From assembly GCA_963580275.1 (NCBI GenBank), contig OY756948.1, forward strand, positions 15,471,001 through 15,535,000: a DNA stretch of 64,000 nt, given 5' to 3'. The notes below the pieces were generated by a model that had not been told where the DNA came from, searched no databases, and saw only the letters and a list, made by a program, of their open reading frames with translations. The translations under genes and the position numbers were made by a program. Positions 44,811 to 56,600 of this stretch are shown here, piece by piece; the first letter of the stretch is position 1; each line of letters starts with the position of its first letter. The DNA is from Crataegus laevigata (lineage: Eukaryota > Streptophyta > Magnoliopsida > Rosales > Rosaceae).

Positions 44811-45811
44811 CCCCTCCTCCTCCACCACCACCACCACCACCACCAAAGAAGTAATCTCTGAGTTCCTTCCTCTCATTAGAATCTACAAAGATGGCACGGT
44901 TGAACGCTCCATGGAATCTCCGTTTGTTCCCCCATCTCCTCAAGACCCAGAAAGCAATGTCTTCTCCAAAGACATCACAATCTCACAAAACCCTGACATC
45001 TTTGCTCGTCTTTACCTCCCAAACCGCCCTCAAAACCAAACCCTGAAGCTTCCCATCTTGGATTACTTCACGGTGGTGCATTTTGTTTCGAATCTGCCTT
45101 CTCGTTTCTTGACGAACGTTATCTCAACCGCTTGGTCTCAGAAGACAAAGCTGTAGCTGTCTCTGTTGAGTACAGACGTGCCCCAGAAAACCCACTTCCT
45201 ATTGCTTATGAAGATTGCTGGGCTGCTCTTCAATGGGTTGCTTCTCACTCAAGCAACAAAGAGTCAGATGGCAACAAGGAGCCATGGTTAGTCAACTATG
45301 GAGATTATGATCGATTTTACATTGGTGGCGACAGTGCAGGTGGAAATATTGCACATAATATAGCTATGAAAGCAGGGGCTGAGAGCTTGTGTGGTGGTGT
45401 GCAAATTTTGGGGGCATTTTTGTCCCACACTTATTTTTGGGGGTCCAAGCAAATTGGGTTAGAGCCTAAAGGTGAAGAATTTGAGAACATTTTGCATTAT
45501 AAAGTTAGGAGTTAAGTTTATCCAACCGCTCCTGGAGGGATTGATAATCCAATATGATCAATTCAATGGCTGAGGGTGCACCAAATCTGGCTCGACTTGG
45601 GTGCTCTAAGCTGCTTATTTGTGTTGCTGGCAAGGATCTGTTGAAAGATCGAGGCGTTCGGTACTATGATTTGGTGAGGGAAAGTGGTTGGAAAGGAGAG
45701 GTTGAACTGTTTGAAGTTGAAGAGGAGGAGCATTGCTTTCATATCTTAAGTGAGACTGAGACTGAGAATGTTAAGAAAATGATCAAACGTTTGGCTTCTT
45801 TTCTTGTCTAG
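44811..45811 (+). pseudogene. carboxylesterase (CXE) relic B, nearly full length
   Basis: Candidate ATG at 44811, followed by a (CCA)n run that puts it one base out of frame with KEVISEFLPLIRIYKDGTVERS. ITISQNPDIFARLYLPN follows. A one-base loss at about 45062 disrupts YHGGAFCF (HGG, the oxyanion hole), and the frame resumes as VSEDKAVAVSVEYRRAPENPLP. Then come CWAALQWVASH, FYIGGDSAGGNIAHN with the catalytic Ser, and GGVQILGAFLSHTYFW. A stop at 45513-45515 and a small indel at about 45550 precede MAEGAPNLARLGCSKLLIC, AGKDLLKDRG (catalytic Asp) and EEEEHCFHI (catalytic His), ending at 45811. All three triad residues are still spelled out, but four lesions separate them. This looks like a recent pseudogene, or sequencing errors. 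Confidence 0.88.
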
Positions 45812-45934
45812 AATAATCATGTTAGTTTGCTCGTATGTTGAATATAGAGCTCTGGCTTGGGATTTTATATCCCTCGTGTCATTTTCTATGATGTAAAAGT
45901 AATAAGTAAACATGTTTAATAGTAAGTAGAATAA

Positions 45935-46061
45935 GGGGTGTAATATCCACACACCTTTTTAATTTTCGACCGTCGAATCGGATGAATTGAAGAAGATCAA
46001 CGGATAAAAATTAACAACATGTGTGTGAGAAGTAATTTAGAGTGTGTGGATGACACACCCC
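45935..46061. mobile_element. hAT-type MITE, copy 4
   Basis: 127 bp, GGGGTGTAATATCCACACACC to GTGTGTGGATGACACACCCC, the same family as 17893-18039. Flanks TAGAATAA and TAATATAA match at 6 of 8 positions. Confidence 0.75.
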
Positions 46062-46650
46062 TAATATAAATGTCAACACCTGCTGCCAACAGTCTTTCCT
46101 CAAAATTATACTGATATAAGGTAAACCAAGTCGAGTACAAAAGTCCTCAAGCCCAACAGCTTTCTTTGTAGGAAAACTAGAAATCCCTTCATCGTTTCCT
46201 TCATGCTTTTAATTGAACATCATTTTGAAAATGTTATTTTGATTCTCAAGATTATTTTATCTTGTTAAATCATGTCATCATCTCATCCTGTCGTATGATT
46301 GTTGTCACTACAAAAAATTAGTCATTAGCGACCAATATTTTTCGAGGGCCCCATAAAACAAAGCCCCAAGCTTCGTAATATTAATATTCAATGTATGAAT
46401 TACAAGAAAGGTAAGGATACACTATAGCGTTAACATTTATATTCTAATGTTACACTAAACAATGTTATTTAAAGTTGTATTATGTTGTGGAATTGCACTA
46501 TCAAAGTATACATGGACTTAATTGTATTACACTATTATCGTTCACTACGAATACCCTTTTTCTAAAGTGTATCTCCACACCCCCCCCCCCCAAAAAAAAA
46601 ACCTATTTGACTAATGAGTTTTTTTGTTTAACCTAGGAAAATTAAACAAC
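46062..46650. other. intergenic, nothing recognised
   Basis: AT-rich. A C-run then A-run at 46578-46600 is the only marked feature. The Ty1/copia element begins at 46651. Confidence 0.4.
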
Positions 46651-46908
46651 TGTTGTAGCCTATTTTATTTGACAATATTAAGGGGGTCGGCGGCAAGGGT
46701 ATAGAGAAAGAGAGTTATGTTTGTAGAATTGTAGAAGAATATGTGTGTGTTGTTATTCCTCGTACATTGTGCCTTTATTTATAGTAAAAGAGGAGAGAAT
46801 ATATTCCTTCTTCCTCAAGTAATACAAGTCCATATAGGAAAGAATAACTATAATTAAATCTAATCTATGATTTACACAATCACACCTAAACTAGGAATGT
46901 TTACAACA
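46651..46908 (-). repeat. copia 3' LTR
   Basis: 258 bp, TGTTGTAAAC to GGCTACAACA on minus. It pairs with 55554-55807. Confidence 0.92.
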
Positions 46909-47709
46909 CTCTCCTTGAGTATGTAAATACTCAAGGTAGATTCAGCATCATGTTTAAGTTGAGGAAGTCGACTCGTTGACACTGATTCCAAGGAACAACG
47001 CTTATTATCAATAAGGTAGGAACTTGCATAAGTAAGTAAGTCTCACTAAAAAACCCTAAGGCTATGGCAAAAACTTGAGTAGGGACAAAATCCATAGTCT
47101 AAGGAAAAATGCGTGAGAAATGCAAAGTTAAAAGAAACGTCTACAGGACCTCATTAGGGATATGACCAACCCAAGGTAGGTGCCTCGTTAAAACCTGGTT
47201 AGGTAGCAAAAACCCAGTGGGAAAAATGCTCCTAATCGTAGGGAAAAAAAGTACATTAAGGTCAAACAAGTATCTTCAGAATACTCCCCCTAAGTTTGAT
47301 ACAATTCTAAAGAGAAATAGCAATGTTACAACTTAGAAAGTTTACGCATACCAATTCCATGAACAAGCTTCTGAAACGTCGTCTTTGGCAGTGATTTGGT
47401 GAAGAGGTCGTCCAGATTGCCTTGTAAACAAATTTGCGTGACTTCAATCTTCTGATGCTATTGTTGTTGATGTGAAAAGAAAAACTTTGGCGCAATGTGC
47501 TTGATGTTGTCTCCTTTGATGTAACCCTTCTTGAGCTGTTTGATGCATGCTACGTTGTCTTCAAAAATCATCTTTGGGACATCAATGGTGGGATAAAGAT
47601 TGCAGGAGCTTCGAATATGGCCCACTACTGCTCTCAACCAAAAGCATACCCGAGTTGCTTCATGTAAGGTGAAAATTTCAGCATGGTTATACGAAGTAGC
47701 AATTAAGGT

Positions 47710-48480
47710 CTATTTAGTTGACCTCCAAGAGATTGCGGTGCCTCCAACGATAAAGACATAACTCATTTGAGAACATGCCTTGTGTGGATCAGACAAGTAT
47801 CCTGTGTCGACATAACTAACAAGGCGAGAATTGACTCGAGAAACAGAGGGTGTGGCATCACCCGAGGATCTATAGGAATAGAACAAGCCCAAATCTGTAG
47901 TACCCTTAAGGTAACGAAAGATGTATTTCACGCCAGTCTAGTATCTGCGTGTAGGTGCATTACTGTATCTTACCAAAAGATTTACCGCGAATGAGATGTT
48001 GGGTCTAGTGCATTGAGCTAAGTACAATAAAGCTCCTATCACACTTAGATAAAGAACTTTAAGCTCCAAAATCTCTTCATCATCCTCTTTCGAACGGAAT
48101 GGATCTCGTTTTGCATTTAGCGAACGAACGACCATAGGAGTACTCGAAGGCTTCGCTTTATCCTCAATAAAACGGTGCAACACCTTCTGGGTGTATTTCA
48201 ATTGATGTACTAGGATTCCATTCGAATGATGCTCTATCTCGAGTCTTACCTAGATCTTTCATCTCAAATTCTGACTTCAGGTGCGCAGCAGTTCAAGCGA
48301 ATTATTCAGGAGTTCCGATGAGATTCATGTCATCGACATATACTACAACAATCGAAATCCAGAATGTGACTTCTTAATGAACACACAAGGGCATATTTCG
48401 TTGTTCACATATCCCTAACTAGTTAAATACTCACTCAGACGGTTATACCACATTCTTCCGGATTGTTTCAAATCATAGAG
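47710..48480 (-). pseudogene. copia RT (3' part) and RNase H, broken
   Basis: Minus reading resumes after the nested LTR with SLYDLKQSGRMWYNRLSEYL. The RT catalytic YVDD is present (VVYVDDMNL, about 48346-48320) but lies between frame changes and stops. Then come LGALLYLAQCTRPNISFAVN-like sequence (48201-47938) and MKYIFRYLKGTTDLGLFY with SYVDTGYLSDPHKACSQ and AISWRSTK (47931-47710). These are the connection and RNase H regions of copia polymerases. Not functional. Confidence 0.88.
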
Positions 48481-48486
48481 TGAACG

Positions 48487-50237
48487 TGATGCGATGTAAA
48501 CAACACTCAAATTAAATCCTCTTTTTGACAATTGTAGTAAAGATGTAAGTAGGGTATCGTTTTAGATCGGGGATTAGGAGGGATTGCTAATGCACCTAAC
48601 TGACTTAAAAATATTAAACAAGACTCAAAAACACAAAACAAAACTCTAAAACAGAAAGCTAAACTATAATAACTTAAAACACACTTAGAATAGTCAAAAC
48701 AACACAAAACTAGCAAATTGAATAAAAACAGATACTAGGGATGGATTTAAACGAATTTGGGATTACAAAGACTCAAAATACTCAAAAGACATCAAATGTA
48801 CAGATTATAACTAAAGAATACAACTTAACAATGGGGGGGTTTGGTTTTGGACGAATTTAAACAAAAACTAAGTAAACTTTGTAAAACAGATTTTAAGACA
48901 TATATCAATGGATGAATGGATGGCTAGAGGGTTTTTCTCCACACATGACACACTTGCATACAAACCAATTTTCAGTTGTTTTTTCAATAAACCATGAATC
49001 TCAACGCCCCAGATTAATCGTGAACAACACTTTTTTAACCTTCAAGTTTTCCTTAAGTTATTGAATTGGATGGAAAAACGCATACAACAATTCAAAACAT
49101 TCTTCAAAAGTCCCTTACGTGAATAGCACAATAGAGATACAATCAAAGATCATTAAGTTTTGTGAAAACTATAAGCATTGACGAGGCATTCGTAACTATG
49201 AACAACATGATACTCTTGCCAAGAATTCACTTAACGCGATTGTGACTAGCAACCTCCACTACTTGTGAATATAAGTTCATAACGATTAGGTGAAACTCCC
49301 TTATATTTTAGCATCAAATTCATGCATGCAAACTAAGTATGCATCCTTAATCAACATTCAAGAATAAGTTATAAATCAAGCAGTTAAGCAAATTGAATTC
49401 ACAACTCATGAAATCACAACTGAAGGTAATTAATTCATTTTACAAATATGTTCATGGCTTTGAATCAACCTCTAGCCAAAACGAATTTAGTTCCACATAT
49501 TTGCAATTAAACAACTATAATTGAATTTAAACATGATAAACAAAAGTAGAAGACACCTAGAACGCTCTAGCAATCCAACGTCTTGAATGGTTAGCACAGC
49601 TCCAAGTCCTCCTCCTTTCTTGCAAACATGTAGCACCAAGGTGGGTGTGGTGTTTGGATGGTCTAGGGGATGTGGCAGAGATTGGATAGGTTGAGAGAGT
49701 ATGGAAGGGTGGTAAGGGATGGATAGGAAAAGAGGTGGATGGAAATGGATGGAGGAAGAAGGAAACTTGCGGCAGAAATTGTGTTGTTTATGGAATGTGT
49801 TGTAGATGTGAATTGGTGTCTTTGGCCTTGATGAAGAAGCTTATTTATAGGCTTTGAGAATGAATCACTACCATCCATTTTCTTGGTGAGAATGAATCAC
49901 CACCATCTATTTTTCTTGGTGAGAATGAATCACTACCATCCATTTTGTTGGTGAGAATGAATCACCACCATCCATTTTTATTGGTGAGAATGAATCACTA
50001 CCATCCATTTTTTTGGTGAGAATGAATCACAACCATCCATTTTTTATGCTCCCCATGCATGAAATCCATTTCACCCCAAAATAGCTCCAAATTGCACCAA
50101 AATGCACTTCTTTGCTAACTTTGTTATTTAGAACCTACAAACATACGAAAATAGCTTAAAACATTCTAATAAGATGAAACTAATTAAGTAAATGCAAGGA
50201 AACAAACTAATAAAGTCACATAAATATGTTCCTATCA
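48487..50237 (-). mobile_element. solo LTR, copy 2, nested in the copia RT
   Basis: 1,751 bp with a perfect 5-bp duplication GAACG (48482-48486 and 50238-50242). On plus it starts TGATGCGATGTAAAC and ends CCTATCA. Homologous over its length and in the same orientation to 6134-7844. It carries six tandem copies of the roughly 33-bp GAGAATGAATCAC unit (49856-50042) against four in copy 1. It splits RT just before the SLYGLKQ motif. Orientation is inferred. Confidence 0.8.
49856..50042. repeat. roughly 33-bp tandem repeat in the solo LTR
   Basis: Six direct copies of GAGAATGAATCACYACCATC plus CATTTTNTTGGT with small length changes in the T run. No spacers lie between copies. Confidence 0.9.
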
Positions 50238-50242
50238 GAACG

Positions 50243-50677
50243 CCTTAGCCGAATTGAGAGCATGTTCTGAGGTTTGGAAATATTTGAACCAGCGAATGTA
50301 AGTCATTCAGGAACTTTCATGTAAATTTCCTATAAAGATCCTCATAGAGATACGCGATTACTGCGTTCATCAGTTGCATACTTAGTTTTTTAGAAACTAC
50401 CAAATTGATAAGGTAGCAAAAAGTAATCGCAAAAAGTAATCACATCCATAACGGGTGAATAAGTTTCGTCATAGTCAATCCCGGGGCGTTGTGAGAAGCC
50501 TTGTGCAACAAAACGAGCTTTGTAATGCACAATCTCGTTCTTCTCATTATGTTTCTGAATGGAAACCCACTTGTAGCCAACGGGCTTCACATATGGAGGA
50601 GTAGGAGCTACAGGTCCAAACACCTTACGTTTCGTAAGCGAATCGAGACTTGGATTGCTTGTTTCTAGTTTGGCCAA
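50243..50677 (-). pseudogene. copia reverse transcriptase, 5' part
   Basis: GYKWVSIQKHNEKNEIVHYKARFVAQGFSQRPGIDYDETYSPV is the N-terminal RT signature of Ty1/copia (consensus W.F..K, YKARLVAKGFSQ, YDETFSPV). Downstream, LMNAVIAYLYEDLY corresponds to the VxNAYLHG-DLxE block with drift and a stop. It continues at 48480 after the nested solo LTR. Confidence 0.9.
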
Positions 50678-52658
50678 TCAGTTCTACGTCGACATTCATC
50701 AACGAAACGCGGTTCAATGTCATCGCTCAACATGTTTTTAGTAGTTACTGCAAATGCTAATGCACCGTTGACAATCATCTTATTTCTACGCCACACATCA
50801 TCTAAGCTAGCATAATAGATTGAAATCTCACGATTCTCGGGAGGAGGATTCGTCTCTTCAAGGACGTTTCCATAATCTAGAATTTCCTCATGAGTTGGGT
50901 AAAATGAGTAAGTGATAGTCAAATTCACAGTATGTTTTTCAGGACCTTGTGCTGTGGATTTCCTCTTCCAGAGGTGTGAATCCTTTGAACCAAGAGGTCT
51001 GCCACGCTTTTGTGTAGGGACAGATGATTGGCTAGCCGCTAATGTATGTGGAACACCAAGATTGGCGTCTTGGGCTTCCAAGAAGGCAGTCCGTCGTAAA
51101 TGTGTGATCTTGTCACGCACGCTAGATTGTCACGTAGCTGGAATATGTGATCTTGTCACGTGCGCTAGATCGGTGAAAGCATCTGGCATGCTCTAAGCTA
51201 TGCTTCGGAAATCTAATATGCACTGCACTTCAGTTTCAGACTGAGCGGTGCGGGGATCTAAATGAGACAAAGTGGGAGTTGTCCACGATAATTTGCGTCG
51301 TTCATCAAGAACGTTGACGTTCTTATCTCCCTCTAACGACGGGAAGACTGTCTCATAGAAGTGACAATCCGCAAAACGAGCAGTAAACAGATCGTTTGTC
51401 AAAGGTTTTAAGTAACGAATAATCAAAAGAGAATAATATTCGATATAGATTCCCATATTTCACTGAGGCCCCTTTTTTGTACGTAAGGGCTCTGAGATCA
51501 GCATATATACCGCACAACAAAAAACGTGCAGATGCGATATGTCGGGTTCATATCCGGTAACCTACTAAAATGCACTAAATGATTGTGTTGCAACAGGCCT
51601 CAGACGGACCAACTTTGCTGCGTGCAATATTGCATGGCCCTAAGAAGCGATCGTGAGCTTGGTACATATGACCAACGATTGAGCAATCATTTGTAAGCGC
51701 TTAATGAAAGCCTCTACCAGGCCATTCTGGGTATGAACATGAGGTATTGGATGTTTAACTTCAACCCCAACCGACATGCAATAGTCATCAAAAGTTTTAG
51801 ATGTAAATTCTCCGGCATTATCTAATCGAATAGATTTGATCGGATAATCAGAATGGTGAACCCTGAGCTTGATAACTTGAGCTAACAGTTTGGAGAATAC
51901 AGCGTTCCTTATGGACAATAAGCACACGTGTGACCAATGTTGGAAGCGTCAACCAAAACCATAAAATATCTAAATGGTCCGCAAGGAGGGTGAATCGGTC
52001 CATAAATGTCCCCCTGAATTCGTTGTAGAAAAATAGAAGGATTCGAATGAATCTTGTCATAAGAAGGCTTAGTAATAAGCTTTCCCATAGAACATGTTTG
52101 ACATGCGATTCCTTGGATCGAACCAAAACTTGGGGTTAGTGGATGCCCGTGTGATGATTTGAGGATACGGTGCATCGCTATTTGTCTAAGATGTCCTAAA
52201 CGTTCATGCCAAAGTGTAATTTCATGCGCGGTCCCAGTAGTAAGGCCGGCCACATAGTGGCATTCTATGGGGTGTATGGTCGTAGTATACAGACCACTCT
52301 GGATACGCTCCATCTTCTCTAGAATACATTTCTGGCCATATTCATAGGAAGTCATACACAGAAATTCAACCCTGTTTTCTACGTGGGTTTCAATGTGGTA
52401 ATTGTTATCTCTAATATCCTTGAAACTTAGCAATGTTCTTTTGGAATGTGGAGAATATAATGCCTCATCAATGGTCAAGATTGTACCATTAGACAACATT
52501 ATACGTGCCTTTCCGTATCCTTCTATTAGGGCAGATGAGCCTGAGAGGGTTGTCAGAGGTACATTCTTAGGTATGAAGTTATTGAAATAGACGCGTTCAC
52601 GTAAAACGGTGTGCATGGTTGCACTATTTGCCAGACAACTAACTTTCCCACTAGTCAT
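50665..52658 (-). pseudogene. copia GAG-pre-integrase and integrase, broken
   Basis: From 52658: NSATMHTVLRERVYF (protease-like remnant), LYTTTIHP, LWHERLGHLRQIAM with CQTCSMGK (His-His-Cys-Cys zinc site), and IQGDIYGPIHPPCGPFRYFMVLVDA with the first catalytic Asp. After a frame change at about 51915: IRLDNAGEFTSKTFDDYC (second Asp) and HTQNGLVEAFIKRLQ (catalytic Glu). The C-terminal linker is split over 51456-51193 and 51120-50665. At least three frame breaks. Confidence 0.9.
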
Positions 52659-53037
52659 ACCTAGAATGAAATATTATTTTGAATCAGTCACATGCATAAA
52701 AGTTCTTAAAAAAAATATCAATTCAAAGTAATTTCATTTATTCAAGGATGGTAATTAATTAAAACTTAATATCCAAAAACCAATGACCAATCAAATAATC
52801 CAAACATAAAGGAAAATTGTTCAAAAATCAACCAAAAACAAGGGCGGGGTTCGATCACTTAGTGGAATTCAGCCCCAATTATCTTATTTCAACTAAAAAA
52901 AAGTCTATGTCTAAGATTCTAATCTTCCATAGGGGTGGTATCCTCTTGAAAGTCAGAAACCCCCATCTTTGTAGTCTCCAATTCATCCAATTGCATGAAG
53001 TTTGATTCAAACTTCTTATGACGAGAATGATATTCAT

Positions 53038-53898
53038 CTACAACCTTCTTGGGAGCTCAGCAAACACGGGACCAATGGTCATTTGAACCATAGTGATAAC
53101 ACATATCTGCATCCATGGTTTTAGGTGCTTTGCTTTATTCTTGAAGTTCGGGGCCTTAGGAGCAAGGTTTGGGAGTTTCAGGGATTTGTTTCCTCCCTTG
53201 GATGAGCCTTGACTCTGTCGACCTTGGTGGAATGGCTTCTGGCTACCCCTACCACGCCTCTTTTGGCGTTTTGAGCACTGGTTAGTGCTATAATGTGCTT
53301 CAGGCACATCAGTAGCCCCAGTAGGTCGAGCTTGATGATTCTTCATCAATAGCTGGTTTTGCTTTTCAGCAAGAAGTAAAACAGAGATCAAATCCGAGAA
53401 TTTAGTGAACTTCTGAGCTCTATATTGTTGTTGCAGGACAATATTAGGAGCAGAGAAAGTCGAATAGATCTTTTCCAGGAGATCCTCTTCGGTCAAAGTT
53501 TCATTGCAAAACTTGAGAAATGATCAGATTCGACAAACTTCAAAATTATATTCATTCACAGACTTAAAGTCTTGGAAGTGTAAGTGTTGCTAGTCATGTC
53601 TTACTTCAGGCAAGATTATGTCCTTTTGGTGATCAAAACGATCAGCCAATGTGACCCATAATGCACGTGGATCCTCCTCAGCAAGATACTCAGTTTGCAG
53701 AGCGTTATGGATATGTCTTTGAATGAAGATCATAGCAATGACTTTATTAGCTTCGTTAACTGGCTCGTCTGTTGCTTCTTCAATGACAGGATGCAAATTC
53801 TTTGCAGTGAGGTGAAGCTTCACATCTTGAACCCACTTGAGGTAGTTTCTTCCAGAGACCTCCAAAACAGTGGAGTCGAGTTTGTTCAAATTTGACAT
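53038..53898 (-). pseudogene. copia gag, broken
   Basis: From the ATG at 53898: MSNLNKLDSTVLEVSGRNYL, KWVQDVKLHLTAKNL, then LAEEDPRALWVTLADRFDHQKD, a copia-type Gag (UBN2-like). It is interrupted near 53590 and resumes as MTEEDLLEKIYSTFSA, FTKFSDLISVLLLAEKQNQLL and a basic GRGSQKPFHQGR tail. The CCHC zinc knuckle at about 53110-53060 is out of frame: C-YHYGSNDHW can be read only by shifting one base. Confidence 0.88.
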
Positions 53899-55183
53899 GT
53901 TCTTATCACAAAATAGATGGACGAGATGTGGTTAGTGTAATGGAGAAAAATCAATCCATTCACAGAGGAATAGAACATACAGGTTTTAATAGACATGTAT
54001 CATTTTATTTTGCATGAAAAACCTTCGAGTTTTCATGGGTGATGTTTTAAAGTGAAAACTTCAGGTTTTCAAGCAAGGCATGTTTATAAGAAATTTTGGG
54101 TTTCAAAATAATTATGAACTTCGGGTTCATATGTTCCTGCAGTCAAACACAAATATATATGCAAACAAATATGCAAAAAATAGAAATTTTAGGTTTACAA
54201 TTATAATTGAATTAATTTATTTGGACTTTGGGCCAAATTAAAATGTGGGTGAAAAAATATAAAACCCATTGGGCCTAAAATAATTAGGCGAATAAAATTC
54301 GGGCCCCAAAATAAGGTCTAAGCCCACAGGGGGCTAAAAAAATGTCATGCATCCTAGGCCCAAAAATTTGGGCTAGGGATCTCGAGTGGAACTGCAGGCC
54401 TATGGTGAGAAAAAAAAAACTATTTTTTTTTCATAGGCCGATAGAAACAGCTGGCCCAAGGAAAGGTAGCAAACGGGTTACCTTGAAAAAATAAAAATAA
54501 AAGGTTAGGCCCAAGAGAAAGAGGCCCAGATGGGGCACAGATCCAATATGGCACAGTTCAAGTACACCGGTGCACCAGCTGCAGGCTGGGATCGTATGTG
54601 GCACGAATAGTAAACCCAGGGGAGGACGCAATCCAGTGTGCTGCAACATATAGGGACACCATATCCCTCGGGCTGGTGTCTTGCGTGGGCCGGGCCAAAT
54701 ATGTTCAAGCCCAAAGGGATGAGGTATTGCCGAGGAAGAGGCCAAGCCCTGTGGGCTTGGTTTTGCTGTGACTAAGACACCCCGGCATGAGCTGGGGTCG
54801 TGTTGTGGTGCAAAAAGCACAACGAAGGCCGTGGGTGCAACAACAATCCATAAAATTGAACGGAGAGTGAAGAATTCTCCTTGTAGTAAAACCCTAGAAT
54901 TTTCGATTGTAATTTGAAAGAAAAAAAATTGAATTGCAGACAAGAACTCGTCGGAGACGACTTCAGGTCGTCGGGGTCGGGGGGGGGGGGGGTAGCCAAA
55001 GGTGGCTGGGCATGGCTACATGCCATGTTATTCGACGGTTTCATGGGACGACGCCTTCTGGGTGTCGGGTCTAGGTTTTAGGCTTGGAGCCTTAGCTCTC
55101 GAATGGGTTCTCGGCTCGGGAAAGCATGAGAGTGGCCCATCGCCATTGACGGGTTCGAAAGAACCCTTGTATGCCCAATTGCA

Positions 55184-55215
<32 letters not shown>

Positions 55216-55553
55216 ATTTCTCAATTCAATTCAATAATATGTTAATTTAATTCAATGTGATGCATATAAAAAAAATATTTGATTCAATTCATGGCACATA
55301 TCAAATTCACATAATTCAACAATTATGATTATGAGGCATACACAAGTTATGTAGAATCTAAAATATGTAAAACGTAAAGTTGGGTTATGCATTATGGTGA
55401 ATGTTCATGCTATCAGGACTGCAAAAATATCGAGATAAAAACTGTTGTTTTGAAAGAACCTAATTGCGTGATGATATGGATGAACTAGTTTGATGCAGAA
55501 AAATTCTTCAACGTCAGATTCCTAAGTGCAGTGGTATGAGCATGCTGATAACG
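53899..55553 (-). other. long leader of the copia element
   Basis: About 1.65 kb between the 5' LTR and gag, without recognised domains. It is unusually GC-rich at 54,500-55,170 (GGCCCAGATGGGGCAC, a poly-G run at 54979-54992) and has a (TA)n run at about 55193-55211. Minus open frames (for example 54431-54943) have no known motif. It could be ordinary leader or captured host sequence. Confidence 0.5.
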
Positions 55554-55807
55554 TGTTGTAGCCTATTTTATCTGACAATAGTAAGGGGGCCGGCGGCAAG
55601 GGTATAGAGAGAGTTGTGTTTGTAGAATTGTAGGAGAATATGTGTGTGTTGTTATCCCTCCTACATTGTGCCTTTATATATAGTAAAAGAGGAGAGAAAA
55701 TATTCATTCTTCCCCAAGGAATACAAGTCCATGTAGGAAAGTATAACTAGAATAAAATCTAATCTAAGATTTACACAATCACACCTAAATGAGGAATGTT
55801 TACAACA
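55554..55807 (-). repeat. copia 5' LTR
   Basis: 254 bp, the same ends as the 46651-46908 copy. On minus it is followed by CGTTATCAGCATGCTC, a PBS-like sequence seen in many plant copia elements. Confidence 0.92.
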
Positions 55808-56600
55808 ACATCTTCTTAAAACACACAAATATGTAGTGAAAAGAAATAGGATAAAAGGCATTATATCTAAACAAGTTTTTTACGAATTGTAATAAAACCT
55901 CCCCTTATGTGTTCATTGTCTTTCATCTTTCTTCCAAAAATGATCTCTTTTGTTCAAAGAAGAAAGACGTGCCCGCATAAGAATGCTACTCTCTATGACT
56001 GTCGTATAAGCATATAAAAACGACTATATATACAACCAAAAGTTTATAAACCAATATACAATTTTTAAGTTTCCTGAACCAATATTGGTTCTCAAAATAA
56101 TGAATTAAAGAAAGAAAAAAAAAACATCAAAATTTAGGTCACGTTCATTCAAAGAATTTTCATATGCTTATGATGCATAAAGAATTTGATTCTTTGCCAC
56201 TCTTACTTGAGCAAAGTTGATGTGTGAAACAAACTAATTAATTGGCAAACAAAGAACTTAAGGAAAAAAAAATCACCCTCCAACAACATCAAGAAAATAG
56301 AATTGTCTTGTTTTAAAGAAAATTCCAATTGAGGCACTTTCTTTTGCACTGGAAAATAACTCGTGACCTTTCACTACACTAGTGTATCTTCTTGTTATAT
56401 ATATGTGAGACTGAGGATGATACCACTTGACACAGCTTAATTATATCATGAAAATACTAGACTGATAATAAAAATTTAGAAGAGTACACCAAATTAGGTC
56501 ACTATTTTTTACTTTGATCAACAAGGAAGTTGGGTTAATTCGCTAACAAGATGAGATGATACGATGTACTTAATTCATCATATCTAGTTTTAGTTATTTA
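55808..56600. other. intergenic containing a duplicated block
   Basis: 56150-56500 is similar to 63560-63990. Both include GATTCTTTGCCACTCTTACT, AATTCCAWTTGAGGCACT and ATACCACTTGACACAGCT-like phrases in the same order and orientation. No gene is seen here. Confidence 0.6.

Larger units (their letters stand above)
46651..55807 (-). mobile_element. degenerate Ty1/copia LTR retrotransposon with nested solo LTR
   Basis: LTRs at 55554-55807 (5' on minus, 254 bp) and 46651-46908 (3', 258 bp), each TGTTGTAGCC..TTTACAACA on plus, about 90% identical by eye. Order on minus is 5' LTR, PBS-like CGTTATCAGCATGC (55553 downward), a long leader, gag, GAG-pre-integrase/integrase, RT, RNase H, a purine tract (AAGGAGAG) and the 3' LTR. 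Integrase before RT places it in Ty1/copia. Flanks ACAAC and ACATC match at 4 of 5. The coding region is broken in many places and split by a solo LTR at 48487-50237. Without that insertion it is 7.4 kb. Confidence 0.92.

Noticed and set aside
49856..50042. Regularly spaced repeats of about 33 bp resembling a CRISPR array
   Set aside because: The copies are directly adjacent with no unique spacers, lie inside an LTR, and the genome is eukaryotic.
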